64,000 bases of DNA from Tuctoria greenei (taxonomy: Eukaryota > Streptophyta > Magnoliopsida > Poales > Poaceae): positions 93,347,178-93,411,177 of the forward strand of contig JAYESD010000011.1 of NCBI GenBank assembly GCA_036927565.1, read 5' to 3'. The position numbers and the translations under genes were made by a program. Each line of letters opens with the position of its first letter. Within the stretch, counting starts at the first letter, position 1. This document shows positions 54,960 through 64,000 of this stretch, one piece after another. Under the pieces are notes generated by a model. The model did not search any database. It was not told where the DNA came from and was given only the letters and a program-made list of their open reading frames with translations.

Positions 54960-56786
54960 TGAGACCTATGTGTGCTGAATACATTGGCTTGTACAGAATA
55001 CACTGGCATTGATGATATAAGTTCTTCAATTCTGCCAAAACACCCCTTTTAGCAAGGTCCGACTCTAGCTCCGAGCTTCTTCAAGGTCCGACTTGCTTTG
55101 TCAAAGTCCAACATGTTTTTTGGTAGCTCTGTTGAAGCTTTGTCTTTAGCTCCGACATGTCTTTGATAGCTCCGGCATGTCTCTGTTAAGCTCTGATATG
55201 TTTTGCTAGGTCCGACTTATGTTGGTTAGCTCCGACATGTTTCTCTAGCCCTGGCTTTTGAGTTGACTAGTTCCGACTAGCTTTGGTAAGCTCCGGTGCT
55301 AGGTCCTAATAGCTTTGGTAAGCTCCAGCACTAGGTTGTACTAGCTTTGGTAAGCTCTGGCTCAAGCTCCGGCTAGCTTTGGCAAGATTCGGAGCTTAAT
55401 CGCAATGTTCCTGCTTTTTCTGTGAAATGTTTCGAACTTGCTTTACATTGTTGGAAAGATTGCTTAGTATTCATTTGATAAGTTTTTGGTGTGTTTTAGT
55501 TGATATGGTTGATACCATTTTGCTATGGATTGCAACATTCGTGTGTGAAGTGCTCCGTAAGATGTTGTAGTTTTGGAACTATCGAGAGTCAAGTCGAGGA
55601 CTTATGCTTGAAAGTATTGGTTGTTTATTCATGTGCAGGTGTTGCTTGAGTTCAAGACATGTCTGGTGACGGAATCCATTGAACTAGTCTTAGGGAGAAG
55701 ATGAGGTTCAACAACCATGTTTAGGAGGAATTGTGGTTGAGTTGATCGGGAAGTTGCACAACATGTTTGAATCAAGAACAATGCATATGAAGGTATCGTG
55801 GACGTCGTTGGAAGATGTTTGCACATGTGCAAGGTGTGCATGGACGTGGCTGCATGGTTCCGAGGCGTTATGAAAAGATGTAGAAGTAAAGAATTGGTCG
55901 GAAAGGTCCAACTGACTAGGTTATGGACTCAAGCTGCGGCTGAGTCGTGTTTGACTCAAATATGGTAAGTTTTGAGTTGGTTATGATAGGATTTCGTGTG
56001 GGTCACGAATTTGAGTTATTTTAGGAATGTGGGATACATTCCTAAGGTATTTGAAAGTGTTAAGATTGCTTCTATCTGCGTATAGAAGAGTCCTAAGCAG
56101 TTATGGAAAATTTCAATTCGTGAGCTGGGTAGGATTAGAGTCCTGATTTGAGTTGAGTTGGCCTCCGGGCTGGTTATATAAGCAAGGGAGGCCAAAGCTC
56201 GTGGTAGATGACTTTGGGGCTGTTCCTTTTGTGTTATATTGAATAAAATTCATAGTGTAAAGGAACTTTTGTGCCTTGTTCATTCGACTTGTTTTCTTCA
56301 AGTTTTTCTCGTCGAGTTTTCTGCACAGCACTACCTTTCTTCGGTGGTTTTATCATAACTCGAGTTTTACAGATCCAATTGACGTGATTCTTTTTTGGTT
56401 GTATTCATAACTTGATTATCTATCATCTGTCAAAATTTCACGGTCATTGTATTCGTGGTTTCTGATTTACACGAGTTTCTTTGTAGCGTTCCAGAACTGT
56501 TTTTCTCGGGTAGGACAGATTGACCTTTGTTCGATCTTTCAATTGTAACTTGAGTTTGTCTCGACGGATTTGAGTGATTCTTGTTGTATTGTCTTCGTGA
56601 CTTCTCTCTGATATCTGTCACTTTTTTCACGGTGAAACACTTTTAGATTAGTCTCACACACAATTTCTTTAACAGATCATTTTTCTGCCAAAGGGGTTGG
56701 GATTTAATTATTTCCGCTACGTAAGATTTTTTAAATCTACCATTCACCCCCCTATGGTAGCTTTTCACGTGCTCTTCAATCTTACA
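54960..56786 (+). repeat. e6 5' LTR (1827 bp)
   Basis: TGAGACCTATGTG at 54960 to CAATCTTACA at 56786, a TG...CA pair. The first 450 bp hold repeated AGCTCCGAC/GGTCCGACT and CTTTGGTAAGCTC words (55060-55400). TATA-like TTATATAAG at about 56174-56182. Confidence 0.9.
55060..55400 (+). repeat. Short-word repeats in e6 U3
   Basis: About ten AGCTCCG(A/G)C or GGTCCGAC words, several followed by ATGTTT, then four ~30-bp units with AGCTTTGGTAAGCTC. The 3' LTR repeats this at 63430-63790 with one additional unit (63700-63760). Confidence 0.8.
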
Positions 56787-56788
56787 AT

Positions 56789-56801
56789 TGGTATCAGAGC
56801 C
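56789..56801 (+). other. Primer-binding site of e6
   Basis: TGGTATCAGAGCC, two bases after the LTR, complementary to initiator tRNA-Met. Confidence 0.9.
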
Positions 56802-56848
56802 ACAATTCTCTAATCATTGTGATTTTCACGGGTTTTTAACTAATCATC

Positions 56849-59059
56849 ATGGAGAAATACTCCGCCAAACCTTATGTGTTTGCTGGTATTGATTTTCAGG
56901 TTTGGAAGGCACGTATGGAGGCTTTCATCAAGGCACAAGGCTTTGCAATATGGAAGAAGGTGTACAATCCTTATGAAGTACCGTCAAACGATCAAGTTAC
57001 GGCTGCGAACCTACGGGACCTTGACAACAACAACAAAGCCCGCAACTTGATCATTCATGGACTAACTCAAAGCGACTTCGACCGTGTTGCACACCTCCGA
57101 TCGGTGTATGATGTGTGGAGAGCACCTTGTGACTACCATGAAGGATCCAACAAGATCAAGGAGGTAAGACGGGATATGTTCAAGAAAGAATACATGCGCT
57201 TTGAGATGCAACCCGGTGAGTCCATTGATGACCTCTTTGCTCGCTTTAATAAAATTCTCAGTAACTTGTGTAGCATCAATGTTAATTTTTCAGATGCTGA
57301 AAATGCTAGGAAACTACTAAGTGCATTAGATATGTCAATTTGGGAGATGAAAGTCACATCTATTCGTGAATCTACTATCATGAGTACACTTACATTAGAT
57401 GTACTTTACACTAAACTAAAAACTCATGAAATTGACATTTTATCACGAAAGAATCAATATAAGTCTATTTCTTTTGTTTCACAACATGACATGCCTAGCT
57501 CTGGTCAATCTTTATCGTGTGGTACACTTGATTTGTTGTCCTCTCTAACCCTTGAACAGATTGAGGAGTTTCCAGAGGAGGAGCTAGCACTTCTCTCTAC
57601 TAGGTTCTCAAAAGCATTGCAAAATGTGAGAACCAGAAGGAGAGGAAGCTCCGGACCTCAACGATGCTTTGAATATGGTAAGACATGACACTTTCATACA
57701 GATTGTCCTAACCTTTCATGTTCTACTTCCCGAGAAGAAAAACAATCAAGGATGAAGCACTCCTCAACAAATGATAAGAAGAAGAAGAAGAAGAGCTTTA
57801 CATGTCGTCAATTGGTGAGCAGTTTTATCTCCGCACTTCAGGAACTTGGCTCAAGCGATGTGGACATTGGAAGTGACGAAGATGAAGATGATTTGGCAAA
57901 CTTGTGCTTCATGGCGGGCAAGTCAAGATCAAGTATGGAGGAGGCTGAACACAACAGCGACAATGAAGAGGTATGTCCTACTCGCGAAGAAATGTGTGAT
58001 GCTATTTCTCGTGCCACTGTTATAGTTAAGAAAAAGGACAAAAAGCTTAGGGACAATGCTGTTAAAATTGAGTCACTAGAATCTAAAATTAATCGTTTGA
58101 AATCTTTGATTCCTAGTGATGATTCTTGTTCCTCATGTGAATTAATATATTAACAATTGTCCTCATTAAGAAGTGCGCACACCTCCACACTTGATAAACT
58201 TGAGTTTGAAATTGAAAATAACAAAGAGCTTGCTGCACTTAATGATAAAAACTTGAAAGATGCTAGCTATTTTACAATTGATTTGCATTGTTCTACTTGT
58301 GATGATCTTGATAAGAAACTACAAGATGCTATGAATGAAATTTCTATATTGAACAATGCTTTACGTTCTCATGAAGTTAAATATTGTTCCAATTGCAAAT
58401 TAAAAGGAAAAACTTCATGTGAAAATTGCCTTGATCTGTCCAATAAACTTGATGACATGCATATGACATTAGATCGGTTTTGTAATGAGAATAAGAACCT
58501 AAACTTGCTGCTGAATTCTTCCAAGTCCTGCAATGATAAAACTGGTTTAGGTTTTGTTTCTCATGCTCATGCTAAGACACATCCACCTAAAATTGTAAAG
58601 TCATTATGAAGTGGTTTGATTCAAATAGTTCCTAAACAAAAAGAAGTGGTTTTCAAATCTGCAGGAGTGTTGTCTCATTACGTTTCAAATAAAAATGTTG
58701 CTTGCTCATCTAGACATGAACACAAAGTTAAATTACATTGTACCTACTGTGGTAGAGATGGTCATGTCATAGATTTTTGTTATAGACTAGCTAAACAACA
58801 GAAAAAGGAAAGAATGGTTGCTAGATCTCATAACTTTCATGCAAAATTTGCTGCACATGCTAAACCGAATGATAGGAACATGCAACCTGCTGCAATGAGC
58901 AGAAAACATGCAAAGTTTGCTACCAAACCTATTGTTTTTCATGCTAGACATGTAAAACCTCATAAGTTAGTACTTGGGTATAAAATCCTCAAACTTTGGC
59001 TCATAAATCTGTTGTTTTGTCTCAGCTTTCGCATGTTTTTCCTGCTGCACGTCGCGTGA
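56849..59059 (+). pseudogene. gag: e6 gag, in-frame stops
   Basis: Start ATG at 56849 (MEKYSAKPYVFAGIDFQVWK), the only good start after the PBS. The copia gag region spans the first ~230 residues (MEAFIKAQGFAIWKKV, FDRVAHLRSVYDVWR, LFARFNKILSNL). Three stops at 57686, 58151 and 58607 interrupt one continuous frame. The first stop falls in the first CCHC knuckle, which also has Tyr for its second Cys. A second knuckle, CTYCGRDGHVIDFC, is intact near 58740. Between them lies a probable coiled coil with Cys pairs. Confidence 0.85.
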
Positions 59060-59124
59060 CTCAGTACTGGATTCCTAAATGCCTTTTGACTAACCCCAGT
59101 ATTGAGTCATCGACGTATTGTGCT

Positions 59125-59836
59125 TCTATGTAGGTTACTCGTTTGAGGAAGGAGAACATTTGGATTGTGGATTCAGGTTGCTCACGCCACATGACTGGTA
59201 ACAAATAATGGTTCTCCTCCCTCTCTTTTGTGTCACGTGTAGAGAATGTTACTTTTGCCGATAATTCTTCAGCTCCTATAATTGCTAAGGGTTCGGTTAG
59301 AGTAAATGATCACTACACTTTGAAGGATGTGGCACTTGTTAAAAATTTGAAATACAACTTGCTTTTTGTTTCACAACTGCTAGATGAAAATCTGGAAATT
59401 TTTTTACTAAAAATTACTGCATAGTTGTAAATTCAAATAGTGAGCTTATTTTTAATATGTCTCGTTTGGAAGAGTTTTTAAAGCTGATTTTGATATGTCT
59501 TCCTCTAAGCATAGGTGTCTAGTTGCTAATGATTCAAAGGACTTATATTTTTGGCATCGTAGACTTGGTCACGTAGGCTTTGATCATCTAATGCGTGTTA
59601 GTGCTCTTGATCACATACGTGGGCAGCCTAAGCTTAAAGGGGACAAATAAATTGTGTGCTCTTCTTGTAGACATGCTAAGATGGTTGCAGGTTCACATAC
59701 TCCTCTCACAATGATCATAACAACTGAACCGGGTCAACTTTTGCACCTTGGCACCATAGGACCTTCACGCGTTCAATCCTTCGGAGGTAAATGGTATGTT
59801 CTTGTGATTGTTGATGATTGTTCTAGATACTCTTGA
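59125..59836 (+). pseudogene. pol: e6 pol: protease and integrase start
   Basis: WIVDSGCSRHMTGNK (about 59161) is the protease active site, followed by a stop, then VALVKNLKYNLLFVSQL, a shift, and the HHCC region (FWHRRLGHVGFDHL, then CSSCRHAK). At PGQLLHLGTIGPSRV, where copia integrases have Asp before the T-x-GP, Gly is found. It ends in a TGA after DDCSRYS. Confidence 0.83.
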
Positions 59837-59845
59837 GTTTACTTT

Positions 59846-61099
59846 ATGGCATCTAAGAATGAAACTTTTAGTCACTTTAGAACTTTATTTCTTAGATTAT
59901 CAATTGATAACCCAGGATCTTTAAAAGCAATTAGAAGTGATAACAGAACCGAATTTAAAAATCAATCTTTTGATCACTTTTGTGCTGAAAATGGAATAGA
60001 TCTTCAATTTTCTTCACCATATGTACCTCAACAAAATGGTGTTGTAGAAAGAAAGAACAGAACCTTAGTTGAGATGGCTAGGACTATGCTTGATGAATAT
60101 CAAACTCCTAGGAAATTTTGGGCTGATGTGATTGCAACTGCTTGTTATGTATCAAATCGTGTTTTCTTGCGTGCTAAGCTAGATAAAACACCATATGAGC
60201 TCCAGTTTGGACAGAGGCCTAGTGTCACACACTTTCGGGTCATTGCTTGCAAATGCTTTGTTAAGAAACATGGTAACCTTGATAAATTTGAACCTAGATC
60301 TATTGATGGCATGTTTCTTGGTTATCCATCTAATACTAGAGGCTACCGTGTGCTTTTACTTGACACTAACAAAATTGTGGAGACTTGTGAAGTGTCTTTT
60401 GATGAAGTTAGCCCAGGTACTAGCTCAAACATTGCAGGTCCAGATCCATATATGCAGGGGGAGAGCATTTTTGTTCAAGATGAGGAAGAGGTGGAACTGC
60501 TGCCCAAAAATTCAGCAGCTAATGACATTGTTCCAGCTCCTGATTTTCATTCACAGCCAGCACCGACGACCACCATTGCTGGTCCATATCCTCCACAAGT
60601 CACAAGTCATCGATTTGTGATGAACATGAAGAAGAAGAAGAAGCTTGTGAAGTGTACACTCCCCTCCAGGTTCTCAAAAGTCATCCTCCACAACAAATTA
60701 TTGGAAGCTTGCACGAACGAGTCACACGGTCCAGGTTTTGCGGTCCAAACTCTCGTGCTCATTCTGCTTTCTTCTTCTTCTTTTGAACCCAAAGATATAT
60801 CACATGCACTCACTACTGAATCTTGGATTATTGCCATGCAAGAAGAGTTAGAAACTTTTGAAAGAAATAATGTTTGGAAACTTGTACCTCCACCTCAAGG
60901 TCACACTTTAATTGGAACTAAATGGGTGTTTAAAAATAAAAAAAGTGAGGATGGGGTTGTTGTTAGGAATAAGGCTAGGTTGGTTGCTCAAGGTTTTACT
61001 CAAGTTGAAGGTCTAGATTTTGATGAAACTTTTGCTCCTGTTGCTAGATTAGAAGCCATAAGAATTTTGTTAGCTTTTGCTGCATCTAAAAGGTTTTAA
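59846..61099 (+). pseudogene. pol: e6 pol: integrase core to RT N-terminus
   Basis: 417 codons: Asp in AIRSDNRTEFKN, Glu in NGVVERKNRTL, PYELQFGQRPSV, FLGYPSNTRGYRVL, an acidic linker, then IAMQEELETFERNNVW, GTKWVFKNKKSEDG, ARLVAQGFTQVEGLDFDETFAPVARLEAIR. The frame is lost near 61093 at an A/T run. Confidence 0.87.
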
Positions 61100-61547
61100 G
61101 CTTTATCAAATGGACGTTAAAAGTGCTTTTCTTAATGGCTACATAGATGAGGATGTTTATGTCAAACAACCATCGGGTTTTGAAAATCCAGATTTTCCTA
61201 ATCATGTTTACAAACTGTCCAAAGCCTTGTACGGTCTCAAACAAGCCCCTAGAGCATGGTATGATAGGTTAAAAAAATTCTTACATGAAAAGGAGTTTGC
61301 CATGGACAAGGTTGATAAAACCCTTTTTGTGCTTAAGAATGGCAATGACTCATTATTCGTTCAAGTGTATGTGGATGATATTATCTTTGGTTGTGCCTCT
61401 CAAGATCTTGTGTCCAAGTTTTTAGCTATGATGAGTTCAGAATTTGAGATGAGTATGATGGGAGAACTCACGTACTTTTTGGGGCTGCAAATCAAGCAAA
61501 CCAAGGAGGGTACCTTTGTGCATCAAAGTATACAAAAGATCTCCTAA
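61077..61547 (+). pseudogene. pol: e6 pol: RT catalytic region
   Basis: YQMDVKSAFLNGYIDEDVY, KALYGLKQAPRAWYDRL and VQVYVDDIIFG (YVDD at about 61368-61379), then MSMMGELTYFLGLQI. It ends QSIQKIS after a shift. The active-site acids are intact. Confidence 0.88.
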
Positions 61548-62317
61548 GGCGCTTCAACATGGATAAAAGCAAGCCTCTTCTGACACCAATGGAAACAGCA
61601 ACAACACTTGAACTTGATGAAGATGGTGAACCTGTGGATCAAAAAGAATATATAAGCATGATCGGATCACTCTTGTACCTCACGACATCATGACCGGACA
61701 TACAATTCAGCGTATGTCTTTGTGCACGTTTTCAAGCCTCCCCACGCGCTTCACATCGTCAAGCCATCAAAAGGATTCTCAGATAATTACATGGAACTCA
61801 AGAATTTGGCATTTTTCTTTCTTCTTCCTCAACCGTTACTTTGAAAGCTTTTTCCGATGCTGATTTTGGAGGTTGTAGGATTGATAGGAAAAGTACTTCC
61901 GGTGCTTGTCATTTTCTTGGTAATTCACTAGTTGCCTAGTCCTCTAGAAAACAAAACTCAATTGCACAATCCACAGCCAAATTTGAATATGTAGCTGCTG
62001 CTGGTGCTTGTTCACAAATTCTTTGGATTGTTCAAACACTTAAGGACTATGGGGTTGATCTACATAGTGTTCCACTGTTTTGTGATAACACTAGTGCCAT
62101 TTGCATTGCTAAAAATCCCCTACAACATTCTAGAACTAAGAACATTGACATTAGGTATCACTTTCTCCGTGATAATGCTGAAAAAGAAAACATTGTGCTT
62201 CACCATGTAGATACCGAACAACAATTGGCTGACATTTTTACAAAACCTTTGGATTTCACTTGTTTTTGTTACATTTGTAGTGAAATAGGGGTTATGCATC
62301 CTCATGGCTTAAATTGA
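61548..62317 (+). pseudogene. pol: e6 pol: RNase H
   Basis: Broken frames carry SDADFGGCRIDRKST, STAKFEYVAAAG (the usual Glu of STAEAE is Lys here), CDNTSAICIAKNP, NIDIRYHFLRDN and LADIFTKPL, ending HPHGLN. Stops lie near 61693 and 61937. Confidence 0.83.
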
Positions 62318-63336
62318 GGTGGAGTTTTCAAACTTGAGAAGTCAATGTGTGAATCTGAAATTAAAATAATATGAGCATAGTATTTCATACATATATGACT
62401 TTGTGATTCCTTTTACATGCTTAAAGTTCTTACTACATTACTCATGATATACATTCTGTAGTTTTTGCCATGTCTAGTAATTGGAATAATTACATAAACT
62501 AAATCTGGTCATGGTCAATTTTCTTGCTGTTTTGAACTTGTTGCATGCTCACAAGTGCTTTTAATCATAAAGAATTAATGAAGTAATCAACTCACTATGT
62601 TCAGTTTTTATGATCAAATAAAAATGAGAAAATATCAAGAGAATATGCATGCATCGCACTTCTTCTTTTGAGATGGCTTATTATTGCACTGAGATATGAA
62701 CTTGGAAGAAGTTGTGTTGACTAAAACCATGTCCTTAAGCTTCTGATTGTCAAATGACATAGGCTTGGCTTGGTTGGTTAGAATAAGGTAGATGCACATA
62801 TAATCTCTTGCAAATATCATATGATCAAAATTTGTGCTTTGAAAAATAATAAAATGCAGCAACAAGTGTCATGCTTTTAGGTCTTGAAATAGTTAAGTTT
62901 GTGAGATCATGACTTGCTTAAATTGAAAATTACATTTGATCTCTAGCATGGCTTACACTACTTTATGTATCTCATTGATGTGATTGTGTATGTTACTTGA
63001 TTGTATGACTTGGATGAGCTTTGTTTTATATGTATATGTTATAATATGCTCATAACAATTAAAATTTCTCTTTTCAACCTTGCTGAATACATTGTCAAAG
63101 GGGGAGAGATAATATGGTGAATTTTAAAAGATAAGTATGCAAGGGGGAGAAATTGATTACACATTGCACATATTTACAATTGTTTTGACATGATTCTTCT
63201 CAGGGGGAGAACTTTTTTTCTCACTTTATTTCTGTTTTTCAAAGGGGGAGAAATTGTTTTCAAAACTTTTAATGTGAATATGCCAATGTTCGGATCTTAA
63301 GTTGTGTTGCCAATGCATTCATCAAGGGGGAGATTG
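62318..63336 (+). other. e6 3' untranslated region with five polypurine tracts
   Basis: AT-rich, no ORF. Purine tracts of the AAGGGGGAGA type at 63097-63109, 63141-63152, 63202-63212, 63241-63253 and 63324-63336; the last runs into the 3' LTR. I see no third ORF here, unlike e1 and e3. Confidence 0.75.
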
Positions 63337-64000
63337 TGAGACCTATGTGTGCTGAATACATTGGCTTGTACTGAATACATTGGCTTTGATGATATAAGTT
63401 CTTATTCTGCCAAAACACCCCTATTAGCAAGGTCCGACTCTAGCTCCGAGCTTCTGCAAGGTCCGACAATAGGTCCGACTTGCTTTGTCAAAGTCCAACA
63501 TGTTTTCGGGTAGCTCCGCTGAAGCTTTGTCTTTAGCTTCGGCATGTATTTGATAGCTCTGGCATGTCTTTGTTAAGATCCGATATGTTTTGCTAGGTTC
63601 GACTTATGTTTGTTAGCTCCGACATGTTTCTCTAGCCTCGGCTTTTGAGTTGACTAGTTCCGACTAGCTTTGGTATGCTCCGGCGCTAGGTAAGAATAGC
63701 TTTGGTAAGCTCTGGTGCTAGGTCCTACTAGCTTTGGTAAGCTCTGGCGCTAGGTTGTACTAGCTTTGGTAAGCTCTGACTCAAGCTCCAACTTGCTTTG
63801 GCAAGATTCAGAGCTTGATCGCAATGTTCTTGCTTTTTCTGTGAAATGTTTCGAACTTGCTTTATATAGTTGGAAAGATTGCTTAGTATTCATTTGCTAA
63901 ATTTTTGGTGCATTTTGGTTGATATGGTTGATATCATTTTGCTATGGTTTGCAACATGCTTATATGAAGTGCTCACGTAAGATGTTGTAGTTTCAGAACT
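63337..64000 (+). repeat. e6 3' LTR, cut by the window end
   Basis: TGAGACCTATGTG at 63337; matches 54960-55590 with small indels, including an additional AATAGGTCCGAC word and one additional ~30-bp unit. The remaining ~1.2 kb and TSD lie outside. Confidence 0.9.

Larger units (their letters stand above)
54960..64000 (+). mobile_element. e6: second type of Sirevirus-like Ty1-copia element, plus strand
   Basis: 5' LTR 54960-56786, PBS, gag, protease, integrase, RT, RNase H and a 1-kb 3' region with five purine tracts; the 3' LTR starts 63337 and runs off the window. Copia domain order and repeated PPTs fit the SIRE lineage. LTR and gag are unrelated to e1, e3 and e4, and no palindrome cluster is present. 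CTTTG (54955-54959) would be the left TSD. Confidence 0.9.

Overview
The window is a stretch of plant heterochromatin built almost entirely of nested LTR retrotransposons. I see no host gene, no tRNA or rRNA gene and no cellular operon. Sirevirus-type Ty1-copia elements, a Tekay/Del-like Ty3-gypsy family with ~2.8 kb LTRs, TGTTGACGG...CCAACA LTRs and CACTA-type ends together suggest a grass (Poaceae). The species cannot be read from the sequence.

Layout. (1) The outermost layer is an LTR in minus orientation (1-330 and 41661-42694). (2) It is split by a plus-strand non-coding (LARD-like) element, e0 (331-41655, TSD ACCAC). (3) The 3' LTR of e0 is split by a minus-strand Ty3-gypsy element, e2 (7628-41302, TSD GACAT). 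(4) e2 carries two minus-strand Sireviruses: e1 in its 3' LTR (8838-20323, TSD TTCAT) and e3 in its reverse-transcriptase region (24643-36411, TSD AAAAC). (5) Right of this stack come a GC-rich remnant (42695-43767), a plus-strand Sirevirus e4 without its 3' half (43768-~48280), two CACTA-type ends (~48281-48944), a short unassigned stretch, and a second copy of the gypsy family, e5 (49371 onward, minus). e5 is interrupted in its RT by a different plus-strand Sirevirus-like element, e6 (54960 to beyond the window end). Exact TSDs and uninterrupted sister copies inside the window support the nesting order.

Coding state. Every element is damaged. e1 is the best preserved: near-identical LTRs and an open gag, but a ~320-bp deletion removes the catalytic core of its RT. 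e2 keeps the catalytic residues of integrase but has lost the protease aspartate and a zinc-knuckle histidine. e5 and e6 have substitutions in the first integrase acid. Many stops are C-to-T changes.

The signal most worth following is a short near-palindromic word, CGGACTAGTCCG and its AA/TT variant CGGAC(TT/AA)GTCCG. Tens of copies lie just upstream of the TATA box in the U3 of the Sireviruses e1, e3 and e4. The same words fill the equivalent U3 position of the unrelated Ty3-gypsy family (e2, e5), with the asymmetric variant mostly in the opposite orientation. They also occur inside gag, where they are translated as RTSP repeats, and around the start of a third Sirevirus ORF. That ORF seems to have its own leader exon and a conserved intron in both e1 and e3. 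A shared regulatory word across two retrotransposon superfamilies, plus a separately expressed ORF of unknown function, is the closest thing here to an undescribed system.
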